From an uncultured Pseudomonadota bacterium (lineage in GTDB: Bacteria; Pseudomonadota; Alphaproteobacteria; Rs-D84), in assembly GCA_902787665.1 (NCBI GenBank), contig CADAHF010000006.1, positions 1-42,578 of the forward strand: 42,578 nt of DNA, given 5' to 3'. Made by a program: the position numbers and the translations under genes. This document shows, piece by piece, positions 15,705 to 24,246 of this stretch. Below the pieces are notes generated by a model. The model ran no database searches, was not told the DNA's origin, and was given only the letters and a program-made list of their open reading frames with translations. Every line of letters starts with the position of its first letter. The first letter of the stretch is position 1.

Positions 15705-16601
15705 ATGAAAACTAAAATTATCTATATTTCCGGAAATGAATTATTTGATATGGCGGATATTCGCGCCGCTTTTGAAGAGGTTCGCACCGCTTTGTCACTT
15801 GGGCCCGACACGGTGTTGTTTGGTGTTCCTGTTGATACTGATGATGCATTAACTGACACAAAAACAGATAAAAATGTCACAGAACCCATCGTTGAAAATA
15901 TTATCGAACCTGTTATCGAACCAATGCCAGAGTCCGTTGCAGAAAAAAAACCGCGGAAATCACCAAAAGTTGTGCCGATAACCCAGGCAATCAAAGAACC
16001 AGAAATTGAACCAGTCACAGAAACTGTTGCAGAAGAAATTGCAAAACCAGATGCAACTACAGAAGAAACTGTTGTGCCAATATTATCTGTTCTTGATTCC
16101 AACGACACACCAGAATTCCCAACAACCGAAGACTTTGATATAGAAGCGGTTACTGAAACAGAAGACAAAGATATTACCAAGGAACCTGTACAAGATGCGG
16201 AATCTGTGACAATTTCTGATATTATCGCAGACGATGTTCCAGAAGCTGCGCCTGAAAAAACACTAGAAGAATTGTTGGAAAGTATGACCCCACTGGGCGA
16301 AGACGCGGATAAGATAGATGATATCGCGACAGGAAACGAAGGCACAACAGATGCGTCTGTTGCAGACACAGAAGACACAGATATAGCACTGGAAAAATTG
16401 GCAACAGAATTTTTTGAAAACCAAGACAAGATTGAAACCCCAATCAAACCTGCGGGACGCGGTAAAATTGGAAAATTGAAAAACATTTTACCGTTCAAAA
16501 AAGCCAAACGCGAAGATTCTGGACTTATGGGCGATTTATTTGGTTGGGCTGGCGTTGCCGCCAACGATGACGATTTCACAATGCCAGGTTTTCTTAAATA
16601 G
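15705..16601 (+). CDS. Acidic, low-complexity protein with conserved-looking ends
   Basis: 298 residues. The first 45 (IIYISGNELFDMADIRAAFE, then LGPDTVLFGVPVD) look folded. The middle, about 50-240, is a Glu/Asp/Pro/Thr/Val-rich linker, probably disordered. The end is a basic stretch (PFKKAKRE) followed by GDLFGWAGVAANDDDFTMPG. There is no signal peptide or membrane helix. ATG 15705 is chosen over TTG 15699 because AAGGGA lies eight bases upstream; TATAAT at 15671-15676 is a likely -10. The layout (folded head, long acidic linker, short hydrophobic tail motif) suggests a scaffold or adaptor. It precedes a small membrane protein by 13 bases. Function unknown. Confidence 0.75.
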   Translation: MKTKIIYISGNELFDMADIRAAFEEVRTALSLGPDTVLFGVPVDTDDALTDTKTDKNVTEPIVENIIEPVIEPMPESVAEKKPRKSPKVVPITQAIKEPEIEPVTETVAEEIAKPDATTEETVVPILSVLDSNDTPEFPTTEDFDIEAVTETEDKDITKEPVQDAESVTISDIIADDVPEAAPEKTLEELLESMTPLGEDADKIDDIATGNEGTTDASVADTEDTDIALEKLATEFFENQDKIETPIKPAGRGKIGKLKNILPFKKAKREDSGLMGDLFGWAGVAANDDDFTMPGFLK

Positions 16602-16614
16602 GTTATGCAAATAA

Positions 16615-17055
16615 ATGAACACAGAAACAATTATAAGATTGCTGAGAAATTCTGGAATCAATGTAATTGGTGCAGACGCGTCATCTGTTTATATCGAAGA
16701 CCCATCATGTATATTGCGCGCTTTTGAAACATTTATAGAATATGCCTGGATTATAATTACTGCTATAACTGGGGTTTTATTGTTTGGCTGGGCGGTATCT
16801 ATGATTCGTGGTGCAAAGAACGATATATTCACAAACTTGCGCAATTTGATAATTATGTTCGCAACACTTTCGTGTGTTATACCGATTGTAAATTTGATTT
16901 GGGGCGATGATTTATTTGAGGTCGGTTGTGCAACTGTTGCTGTTCCATTAAGTGACCTTAATACATTACTTGATGCACGAAACAAGAAATTAAATAATAC
17001 TGATTTAAATACTTACAATTCAGCAGAAAAAGTTTCAATTAATACTTCTTATTAA
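16615..17055 (+). CDS. Small two-helix membrane protein
   Basis: 146 residues with two hydrophobic helices (about 43-64 and 76-96) separated by a short basic loop (RGAKND), giving an N-out/C-out or N-in/C-in hairpin. No signal peptide. Size and helix pair recall VirB2/TrbC-type or holin-like proteins, but I see no diagnostic motif. It follows the acidic protein on the same strand, so the two may work together. Its stop overlaps that of radC by four bases. The ribosome-binding site is weak. Confidence 0.65.
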   Translation: MNTETIIRLLRNSGINVIGADASSVYIEDPSCILRAFETFIEYAWIIITAITGVLLFGWAVSMIRGAKNDIFTNLRNLIIMFATLSCVIPIVNLIWGDDLFEVGCATVAVPLSDLNTLLDARNKKLNNTDLNTYNSAEKVSINTSY

Positions 17056-17741
17056 AGCAGATGCATTTTGCGCATTGAAAACACAGAATCGTTAACAACC
17101 AATATATGATCATAAAAATTTATATCTAAACTTCTCAACACAGATTCTACCTTCATTGTTACATCAACATCATCTTTTGAAAAAGCGTTTATTGATGCTG
17201 GATGATTATGCACCATAACCACAGAACGCGCATTTAATTGTAATGCACGCCGTGCAATTTCACGTGGATATATTGCACTGGTATCAATTGTCCCAGTAGT
17301 ATGCAAATCATCTGCAATCAATTTTAAATCATTGTCCAAATATAACACATGTGATTCTTCAACCTGTTTTCCACACAAAATAACGCGACAATAGTTATGT
17401 AAAATATTTTCATCATGAAAAACAGGTGTATCTTTTAACTGACATTTATAACTTATTTCCATCATTTGATGAACAAGTTTGATAAAAATTGCGGTATTCC
17501 GGCCAATACCTTTGAACGCCACCAAATCGTCAATAGATGCAGACAAAACCTGATATACCCCACCAAAATGTTTAATCAATCCGCGTGCCAACGGGCGAAC
17601 ATCACGACGCGGTATAGCATAACTTAACAACAATTCTAATTTTTCGTAATCTGCCAAATGGTCGCTTATAAATTTTTCTCGCAACCTGTCACGATGACCA
17701 TAATAAAAATTTTCTTTTTCATCGGTCAATTTAGTTTCCAT
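17052..17741 (-). CDS. radC: RadC-family JAB/MPN domain protein
   Basis: 229 residues: N-terminal helix-hairpin-helix region (about 30-95, including FKGIGRNTAIFIK) and a C-terminal JAB/MPN metalloprotease-like domain with the zinc motif VHNHPASINAFSKDD (His178, His180 and an Asp near 191). Despite its name, a DNA repair role for RadC is doubtful; the biochemical function is unsettled. It is last in the lptE-holA-map-radC unit, five bases after map. Confidence 0.9.
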   Translation of the reverse strand: METKLTDEKENFYYGHRDRLREKFISDHLADYEKLELLLSYAIPRRDVRPLARGLIKHFGGVYQVLSASIDDLVAFKGIGRNTAIFIKLVHQMMEISYKCQLKDTPVFHDENILHNYCRVILCGKQVEESHVLYLDNDLKLIADDLHTTGTIDTSAIYPREIARRALQLNARSVVMVHNHPASINAFSKDDVDVTMKVESVLRSLDINFYDHILVVNDSVFSMRKMHLL

Positions 17742-17746
17742 ATATT

Positions 17747-18508
17747 TTATATCATGCGTTCAGTAAATATAATCACACCATCTTCGGTAATTCCAAGTGT
17801 GTGTTCCCATTGGGCAGACAAACCACCATCAACAGTACGCGCAGTCCATCCGTCTGGGTCAATTTTGCATTCGGGACGACCAGTATTTATCATCGGTTCA
17901 ATAGTGAACACCAAACCCGGAACCATTTTTACATTGTCCCACATTTTGTCATAAAAGTGATAAATCTGGGGATCATCATGCATAACTTTACCGATGCCAT
18001 GACCAACAAAATCGCGTGATATCGAAAAACCATGTGGTTTAACAACAGCTTCTATCGTTTTGCCAATTTCAGATAATGGCACACCCGGGGCACAAATCGA
18101 AATAGCGGCATTTAACGCATCCTGACAAGTTTGCACCAATTCGCGTGCTTTTGCCGACACATTGCCAATCATATACATACGCGATGCATCACCGTGCCAC
18201 CCCTTGTATTCCGCGGTTAAATCTACATTAACAATATCGCCATCTTTCAAAATAACATTATCGTTTGGAATACCGTGAACAATAACATCATTAACAGATG
18301 TACAAATGCTTTTCGGGTAACCTTCATATCCCAAATCAGAAGATCGCGCGCCATTTTCTTTTAAAAATCCAGCAACCAATCTGTCGATTTCGCCTGTTGA
18401 TATACCCGCTTTAATATACGGCGAAATAAAATCAAAACACCGCGCAACCAAATCGCCCGATGCGCGCAACCGTTTGAAATCTTTTGGTGCATAAACCGAA
18501 GCCAACAT
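17747..18508 (-). CDS. map: Methionine aminopeptidase, type I
   Basis: Removes the N-terminal Met from nascent proteins. 253 residues with His79 and the five metal ligands in their expected contexts: Asp96 (VNVDLTAEYKGWHGD), Asp107, His170 (FVGHGIGKVMH), Glu204 (FTIEPM) and Glu235 (WEHTLGITEDG). It lacks an N-terminal zinc-finger extension, as usual for type Ia bacterial enzymes. It starts one base after the holA stop. Confidence 0.97.
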   Translation of the reverse strand: MLASVYAPKDFKRLRASGDLVARCFDFISPYIKAGISTGEIDRLVAGFLKENGARSSDLGYEGYPKSICTSVNDVIVHGIPNDNVILKDGDIVNVDLTAEYKGWHGDASRMYMIGNVSAKARELVQTCQDALNAAISICAPGVPLSEIGKTIEAVVKPHGFSISRDFVGHGIGKVMHDDPQIYHFYDKMWDNVKMVPGLVFTIEPMINTGRPECKIDPDGWTARTVDGGLSAQWEHTLGITEDGVIIFTERMI

Positions 18509-18509
18509 T

Positions 18510-19499
18510 TTAATTCCTTTTTCTTATTGCCATTTTTGCGGCACGCATTGCCAATTTAAGCGAAAAGTCACGCAATAAAATTTCAACTGGCATACCAGTA
18601 GTACGCATTTGCTTTTCTAATTCATTTAAACGAACCAATACCGCGGTAATATCTTTTTCAGACCAAATTTTCATCGCTGTACGGAATTTATCTTCTACCT
18701 TCCAAAACAATCGTGGCAACTGACCATCAACCACTGCAGATAACAGACGCTTGAAATGAGTGTCCAGCATACGCACCAACATATTAACCTCTGCCCCGGA
18801 ATATAATAATCTGTCCAGCGCAGTAACAGTTTGCGCAACATGCCCCGCGGTTAACGAAAACAAATAGTCATCTGTATCCGCCGCCCCAGTATCAGGCAAA
18901 CATTTTTCAACATCATCCAGTTCTACGATTTGTTTATCACTTACATAAATCGCAATTTTGTTCAAAAAACCGCGCGTAATTCCGCGATCTCCACCAAGAT
19001 GTGTTGTCATATACGCCATCGCATCAGGCGTTATCTGTTTTATTCCTGATTCTGCAGACAATTCACTGCGTATCAATGTTTCCAAGGTGCGTGCATCGTC
19101 ATTATAACACGGTAATGCTGCGATATCGTTTCCACCTTCAAACAACGAACGCAACCCGCCACCAGCACGCAATTCACCGCCACACACAATAACCGTTGCA
19201 GATAATCCAGGGTGAGAAATCAATTCGTTTATTACTTTTGCATCACCATCGCCGGCATTGGAAATAATAACCATTTTTCGACCACCAAACATTGATGGTG
19301 TGCAGCTTTCCGCAAACAATGCATCTTGTTTTTCAGATAAATCATTAGAATCCAACGCAAACAAATTATCTTTTTCGATATCAAGTTTTTCGATTGCCTT
19401 GTCGCAGTACTCGTCAACCTGGCCTGCATCAGGGCCGTATATCAACACTGCTCGAATTTTTTCAATTCCACTTTTAAAATCAGATTCTTTCCATTTCAT
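18510..19499 (-). CDS. holA: DNA polymerase III subunit delta
   Basis: Clamp-loader subunit that opens the beta sliding clamp. 329 residues with the HolA pattern: an N-terminal AAA-like fold without a working P-loop (AVLIYGPDAGQVDEY), an ALDSNDLSEKQDAL segment, GGRKMVIISNA, the THLGGDRGITRGFLNKI lid region and a helical collar domain. Its start overlaps the last base of lptE, an arrangement common in Alphaproteobacteria. Confidence 0.9.
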   Translation of the reverse strand: MKWKESDFKSGIEKIRAVLIYGPDAGQVDEYCDKAIEKLDIEKDNLFALDSNDLSEKQDALFAESCTPSMFGGRKMVIISNAGDGDAKVINELISHPGLSATVIVCGGELRAGGGLRSLFEGGNDIAALPCYNDDARTLETLIRSELSAESGIKQITPDAMAYMTTHLGGDRGITRGFLNKIAIYVSDKQIVELDDVEKCLPDTGAADTDDYLFSLTAGHVAQTVTALDRLLYSGAEVNMLVRMLDTHFKRLLSAVVDGQLPRLFWKVEDKFRTAMKIWSEKDITAVLVRLNELEKQMRTTGMPVEILLRDFSLKLAMRAAKMAIRKRN

Positions 19500-19966
19500 T
19501 ATTTATCGCCGTGGGAATGTTTATATACTTCGGCAATAGCACGATTACCGATTTTTTCCGATAATACGATTATTGTATTGTTCACCGCATTGTTATATGA
19601 AGCATTTGCTGCAACCAGATAATTTACAAAAGAATACGATTCTGATGATGTTTCTGTTCCCCTGGCAATAACTTTATTATTCGCCTTTAATGTGTACGAT
19701 GCAGACAATGTAATTTCTTGCCATGTGGCGACCCCCGTTTTATCCAATGCTTTATATTTTGTTGTTGGATCTTTCAAAGATATTTCCAATACGTACGGTG
19801 CGTTTGCTTCTTTTTGTCCACCGAATTTAGCATTCAATGCATTACGTAATTCAATCCCATTTGCACCGTTTTGAATTGGCGGAACATATATATCCGTATT
19901 GCGTTCAGAATACATAGGCACAAAACCGCACCCAGACAACAATAAAAACATTAATAATTTTTTCAC
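19499..19966 (-). CDS. lptE: LPS-assembly lipoprotein LptE
   Basis: 155 residues with a short lipoprotein signal ending LLSGC (Cys13), followed by GFVPMYS, the usual LptE start. LptE plugs the outer-membrane LptD barrel that inserts LPS. The start codon is GTG, with AAGGTGGA upstream. The family is poorly conserved; assignment rests on the lipobox, length and position before holA. Its presence implies an LPS-bearing outer membrane. Confidence 0.82.
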   Translation of the reverse strand: MKKLLMFLLLSGCGFVPMYSERNTDIYVPPIQNGANGIELRNALNAKFGGQKEANAPYVLEISLKDPTTKYKALDKTGVATWQEITLSASYTLKANNKVIARGTETSSESYSFVNYLVAANASYNNAVNNTIIVLSEKIGNRAIAEVYKHSHGDK

Positions 19967-20052
19967 GATTCCACCTTTTTATTTGTGCAAATTGTTTTCC
20001 TGTTGCATTTTACCTTTATATTACCTACACTTTCAATAAATCGCAAGGGAGA

Positions 20053-21288
20053 ATGATGAATATTTTTATCATGATTTTGGTTGCATTATTTATGGGAACA
20101 TACTACCTGATTTCCAGTCCTTCCCTGCGTGTCCGCGAACAAGAAGTTGAATATTCTGTTACCCGCGCAGATATGCGTTCAGTTGCAGAATGCACCATGG
20201 CAACACACAACAGTACAATTCGTGGTGAAATATTTGAAGATATATGCGTAGATCAAAATGACATAAAAAGTGAGGTTATCTGTATCGACAAGAAAAAATC
20301 TATTACCAGTTGTGATGCCGTTAGAAACAAGGCGCCTGATTACACATATATAATTACATACACAAAACCAATCGGCGCAGAATTATATAACGACATGATG
20401 GAAATACTAGAAAAACATTACGCTGATGTTGGTACTTTTGGTGTTTTTATGGACGAACATATCGTATCCGGGGGGGGCACGAAACGTAATATCCCATCTG
20501 CGATATTAAAAAAAGAAAATTTTCAAGATGGTCAATTAATATACCTGACACAATATGCGATGCCGACCCCAACACAAGAATTTGAAACAAATACATATGA
20601 CAGCGTCGTTTGTCCAACTGGAATGTCAGCAACATATCGTTTTGGACGCTGGCAATGTATTCCACTTAATTTAAAAACAAATTGTGCTGGCGATATGATT
20701 TGGGATTCTGAAACTCTTGAATGCGTTCCAGACGAAACGCGCAAGCCATTGTGCGCCGCGCAACAAACAGCTGTTATCGTTGATAATGTTTGGGAATGTG
20801 TGAATCCTTTTGTTGATAAAACATGTCCTGGAAAATCGGTTGCCAGGTTAAATTACAACACATTGGAATGGGAATGTGTTGACGACCCAAACGCAACAAA
20901 TACTGAAACAAAATGCGCACGCATAATTAACGATACTGTATCTGCCAATCCTGGTGGAACCATTCGTGTTCCAACAACATCGTGCACAGATTGTGAAACA
21001 ATGGTTGTAAATATGGAAACATGCCATGCAAAGTGTATTCCAGACGAAACAAAATTAAACGATGCAAAATGCTATCCATCTGATTCATCATGCTCTGGCG
21101 AATCAAAGGCATTTTATTTTGGTTTTCCAAGTTTTGAGTATGCGTCTAATGTAAACGCAATTTCTGGAAAAACGGTTCCTTTTGATAAAAGCCATTCCCA
21201 AAACAGAAAATTTAATTGTATGGATTGCGGTAATCGTGGCATAAACAAGGATAAATCATTGCCGCCATATATTGTGGTATGCAATTAA
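20053..21288 (+). CDS. Cys-rich exported or membrane-anchored protein, 411 residues
   Basis: An N-terminal hydrophobic helix (about 3-21) looks like a signal anchor. The rest is polar, with roughly two dozen cysteines, most in the C-terminal half in repeated short motifs: CPTGMSATYRFGRWQC, CAGDMIWDSETLEC and CPGKSVARLNYNTLEWEC. These resemble a repeated small disulfide module (C...W.C). I do not recognise a named family. The domain is likely periplasmic or surface-exposed. ATGs at 20053 and 20056 compete; AAGGGAG is very close, so the second may be used. A run of eight Gs at 20470-20477 lies in frame within the gene. A terminator follows directly. Confidence 0.75.
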   Translation: MMNIFIMILVALFMGTYYLISSPSLRVREQEVEYSVTRADMRSVAECTMATHNSTIRGEIFEDICVDQNDIKSEVICIDKKKSITSCDAVRNKAPDYTYIITYTKPIGAELYNDMMEILEKHYADVGTFGVFMDEHIVSGGGTKRNIPSAILKKENFQDGQLIYLTQYAMPTPTQEFETNTYDSVVCPTGMSATYRFGRWQCIPLNLKTNCAGDMIWDSETLECVPDETRKPLCAAQQTAVIVDNVWECVNPFVDKTCPGKSVARLNYNTLEWECVDDPNATNTETKCARIINDTVSANPGGTIRVPTTSCTDCETMVVNMETCHAKCIPDETKLNDAKCYPSDSSCSGESKAFYFGFPSFEYASNVNAISGKTVPFDKSHSQNRKFNCMDCGNRGINKDKSLPPYIVVCN

Positions 21289-21312
21289 AAACGCCCAATT
21301 GGGCGTTTTTAT
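21287..21312. terminator. Bidirectional terminator
   Basis: Stem ACGCCC/GGGCGT with loop AATT, flanked by A-run and T-run, between two convergent genes of unknown function. Confidence 0.88.
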
Positions 21313-22127
21313 TTTGATATTTGTTCACCAGACATCATTTTTATTCTTTCCAAATCATTTTGTGCCTGATTATATTGTTCCAATGACATACTGAAACGTG
21401 TCCGCGAATCCGCAGTAATCATAGCATTATCTTCGGCATCATCCAATCTTTCCTGTCTTGCCTGTTCTTCTTCGCGCATCCGTTTTTCTGCTGCCAAAAT
21501 TTTATCTGCAAAATATGGCTCTTTTTTGGCACGTACACCATTTGGATGACGAGCATTAATAATCGGTTCCATTTCTTTGCGATATGTAACAAGATTCAAA
21601 TCTTTTAAATTCTGACTTATGACAACACGCATAATATCGCGCAACGTTGCCAACATTTTATATTTTTTATCCGAACAACCACTGACAAAGCTCACAACCA
21701 TGTTACCCTTTGACGGATCAATAATATCACACCATTTGCCACTTTCGAATCTATTATATTCCAAAAACCTGCGCATTTTATTTCGAATTTCAACAACGAT
21801 ATCATACCCTGGGGTATCTTTTGGCACCTCATTACGTCTGTCACAAAAATGATAAATGTCTTCTTTGCCATTATGTAAAAAGGGAGAGGTTCTTCCGAAA
21901 CGTTTTGGATTATAAGACATTTCGTTCCAAACTGCGCGACAAATCATTGGACCATCAATATACCCCGTGTGAATTACGGTTCTTATTACTGGTTTTTCCC
22001 AATCTTGAGAACACATAAAAATTCTGAAAGCCCCTTCTAATTCTGCATTCGTAAAATCGCCAATATAAGCGCGATTCACATCATAGCGCAAAATAGAACG
22101 CATAACATTTATATTTCCACTATCCAT
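21309..22127 (-). CDS. Hypothetical protein with C-terminal coiled coil, 272 residues
   Basis: Soluble protein of unknown family. The first 190 residues look globular and rich in Arg, Tyr and Trp (CSQDWEKPVIRTVIHTGYID). Residues about 205-272 are strongly charged and helical (EKRMREEEQARQERLDDAED), probably a coiled coil. There is no signal peptide or membrane helix. AAGGGGG precedes ATG 22127 and a consensus promoter lies upstream, so the gene is likely active. Its promoter is a close counterpart of that at 5746-5773. Confidence 0.75.
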   Translation of the reverse strand: MDSGNINVMRSILRYDVNRAYIGDFTNAELEGAFRIFMCSQDWEKPVIRTVIHTGYIDGPMICRAVWNEMSYNPKRFGRTSPFLHNGKEDIYHFCDRRNEVPKDTPGYDIVVEIRNKMRRFLEYNRFESGKWCDIIDPSKGNMVVSFVSGCSDKKYKMLATLRDIMRVVISQNLKDLNLVTYRKEMEPIINARHPNGVRAKKEPYFADKILAAEKRMREEEQARQERLDDAEDNAMITADSRTRFSMSLEQYNQAQNDLERIKMMSGEQISK

Positions 22128-22150
22128 ACAACACCCCCTTGGCTATTCTA

Positions 22151-22178
22151 TATATAGCACACATTTCTATTTTGTCAA
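22151..22178 (-). promoter_or_regulatory. Consensus sigma-70 promoter of the 272-residue gene
   Basis: TTGACA (22173-22178) and TATATA (22151-22156) on the minus strand are 16 bases apart; the alternative register at 22149 gives 18. This is the same arrangement as the promoter at 5746-5773. Confidence 0.7.
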
Positions 22179-22212
22179 GTTTGTATATAAAAAAACAATC
22201 GTCAAAACAATA

Positions 22213-22239
22213 TAAAACGGGGGCAATGCCCCCGTTTTT
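22213..22239. terminator. Terminator of the acyl-CoA synthetase gene
   Basis: Stem ACGGGGGC/GCCCCCGT with a three-base loop, A-rich on one side and T-rich on the other. Confidence 0.88.
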
Positions 22240-23848
22240 AACCATCATAGCGTTGATATTCGCCTTTCTCTAGCAACTCTTTCACCATAAAGTGCTTTAT
22301 CTTTTTAGCAGACGTTTGTGGCAATTCTTTTTCTGTTATCGCAAAATGCTTTACCCACTTATATTGCGCAATCTTTAAATTCGATGCCTTGATCAACAGC
22401 GCAATGTATTCTGGTTTGGTTCCTGGTTTGACCTGGAACACTGCGTACGGCACAATTTTGCCATTGATTTTATATTCAAACACCGCAGCTGCCAAAATAT
22501 CTGGATTTTGCAGATATAAATCTTCCATTTCTTCGGGCCAAATCTTTTTGCCGCTTTCCAACACAATTAATTGTTTTTGCCGTCCCTTAACAATCAAACG
22601 CCCCTTGGAATCAAGCATACCCACATCACCCGTTTTAAACCAGCCATCTTCAAACGCGGCAGCATTTGCCTCATCGTTACCTATATATCCCGGCATCAGC
22701 ATATTGCCACGGAACCAGATTTCACCCACACCATCTTTGTCTGGGTTATGAATCTTTAATTCGTTACCCATCAGGGGTCCCGCATAGTGAATACCATGAC
22801 CATCTGGCTTTGGTACCGCCCAATTAAACAAAGCCGGCCCAGTTGTTTCGGTCAACCCAAAGCAATCACCAACCGAAAAGCCCAACTTTTCATAGAATTT
22901 GCGAATTGTCGGTTTTAATGGCGCACCAGCAGAAACCAAAACACGTGTCCGCCCACCGAAAATGTCATGAACAGGTTTCGTAACCTTATCCACTAATTTT
23001 CCAAGACCGATTTTACGCAGTGGTTTTTGTAATGCCAAAATTATGCGCATAATTGTCCACAGATGTTTGCTACGTGCTTCATCCACGATTTTTTTGTAAA
23101 ACACCTCCCAAATACGGGGAACAGCAGGTATAACCTCTGGTCTATATTTTTTCCAATCGGCAACAAATTCAGCAGGCTTTAATACCGGTTGCAATAATAA
23201 CTGACCTTGCAAAGTCACTGGACAAATAATATTAATAACAATTCCATATATATGATACAGCGGCAAGAAACCATAGAAAGTAAATCCAGGTTTTACGATA
23301 TGCGTATAATATTCAGCACCTTCGCACAACGACAACAGGTTTCCGTGGGTAATTCCAACAACCTTTGGATTACCGGTTGATCCCGATGTAAAAGACAACT
23401 GTGCAATATCATCCCGCGTAACATCCGCAGCAACGAATTTAGATTCATCTGTATCATCATCATTTTCAATATCGAACATTTCAAACTCACAGTCGAACAT
23501 ATGCGTCTTGTCCGCCAATGCCAATTTAGCATCTGTGCGTTTCATCATATTAATATGTTCTTCGTGCGCAAGACCAGTATCCAACAACAATGCGCGTGCA
23601 CCAATCGATAAAATTGCATAGTAAGATTCAATAAATGCTGGTATATTTGAACACAACAAAGCTACGACATCGCCCTTTTTTATTTTGAATTGTTTGCTCA
23701 ACAATACTGCGCGTTTTTGAACACGGCGCAAAAATTCAGCATATGTTCTGTTTTCCCTAACAAAGAAAACCCTATCCGCATTACGAACACAAACATCACT
23801 TAGCATTTCATAAACATTTTTCAAACCTGATTTCGCATTTATTTTCAT
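22238..23848 (-). CDS. AMP-binding acyl-CoA/acyl-ACP synthetase family protein
   Basis: 536-residue adenylate-forming enzyme, likely activating fatty acids through an acyl-AMP. Visible core motifs: LSFTSGSTGNPKVVGITHGN (P-loop), PLYHIYG, AVPRIWE, GLTETTGP (A5), DGWFKTGDVG (A7), the hinge KGRQKQLIVLESGKKIWPEEME (A8; contains the turn used to switch conformations) and the A10 end LPQTSAKKIKH with the adenylation lysine. The length suits long-chain acyl-CoA ligases and AAS-type acyl-ACP synthetases; the sequence does not decide. It has no membrane helices and is monocistronic. Start ATG 23848 is preceded by AAAGGA. Confidence 0.88.
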   Translation of the reverse strand: MKINAKSGLKNVYEMLSDVCVRNADRVFFVRENRTYAEFLRRVQKRAVLLSKQFKIKKGDVVALLCSNIPAFIESYYAILSIGARALLLDTGLAHEEHINMMKRTDAKLALADKTHMFDCEFEMFDIENDDDTDESKFVAADVTRDDIAQLSFTSGSTGNPKVVGITHGNLLSLCEGAEYYTHIVKPGFTFYGFLPLYHIYGIVINIICPVTLQGQLLLQPVLKPAEFVADWKKYRPEVIPAVPRIWEVFYKKIVDEARSKHLWTIMRIILALQKPLRKIGLGKLVDKVTKPVHDIFGGRTRVLVSAGAPLKPTIRKFYEKLGFSVGDCFGLTETTGPALFNWAVPKPDGHGIHYAGPLMGNELKIHNPDKDGVGEIWFRGNMLMPGYIGNDEANAAAFEDGWFKTGDVGMLDSKGRLIVKGRQKQLIVLESGKKIWPEEMEDLYLQNPDILAAAVFEYKINGKIVPYAVFQVKPGTKPEYIALLIKASNLKIAQYKWVKHFAITEKELPQTSAKKIKHFMVKELLEKGEYQRYDG

Positions 23849-23974
23849 AATCTTTTCCTTTTTACAGGCTCAAGTATAAATCTTTTTTGGGAATAAAAAC
23901 AACCAAATTATGCATTTATTCTTAAACCCCTTATTAAAATCAATATATTGTTTACGAATCGAATTTTTTTGACA

Positions 23975-24006
23975 TTTTTATCAATATTTTGTGTTTTTGA
24001 TAAAAA
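23975..24006. repeat. 10-bp inverted repeat upstream of nrdD
   Basis: TTTTTATCAA and TTGATAAAAA, perfect complements 12 bases apart. The 398 bases between the acyl-CoA synthetase and nrdD hold this palindrome, five TTGACA hexamers on the plus strand (23969, 24018, 24042, 24206, 24228) and the two NrdR boxes, but no credible gene. It may be an operator; no known factor is assigned. Confidence 0.4.
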
Positions 24007-24175
24007 AACGAATCGTTTTGACAGTAAAAATTTTGCAAAATTTGACACAAATGCATCTTTTGTATTAAAAACACCGATTCCGATTCGCTGTGAACAGTGC
24101 GGAAAACATACCTTTTTAAAAGTAAAGCAAAAAATTAAAAAAAATTATTTTTTCTGTATTGTGAAAAATCGCCAC

Positions 24176-24191
24176 ATACTATATATTGTTA
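24176..24191. promoter_or_regulatory. NrdR box 1
   Basis: ATACTATATATTGTTA fits the NrdR consensus (acaCwAtATaTwGtgt) apart from its ends. It is 33 bases upstream of box 2, about three helical turns, matching the paired-box spacing of NrdR-controlled RNR operons. Confidence 0.75.
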
Positions 24192-24208
24192 TTAAATCGA
24201 ACAAATTG

Positions 24209-24224
24209 ACACTATATATTGTGT
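24209..24224. promoter_or_regulatory. NrdR box 2
   Basis: ACACTATATATTGTGT is a near-perfect NrdR box, 23 bases before the nrdD start. NrdR is the ATP/dATP-sensing repressor of ribonucleotide reductase genes. A TTGACA overlaps its left edge. Confidence 0.85.
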
Positions 24225-24246
24225 TTTTTGACAAAAAGGGTTTTTG

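Noticed and set aside
15722..16630. 302-codon Ser-rich open frame opposite the acidic protein gene
   Set aside because: It arises from the biased GAA/GTT codons of the real gene; low-complexity Ser/Thr/Val product without a start signal.
23969..23984. FNR/CRP-like site (TTGAC...ATCAA) before nrdD
   Set aside because: The gap between half-sites is six bases rather than four and one half-site deviates; not a convincing FNR box.
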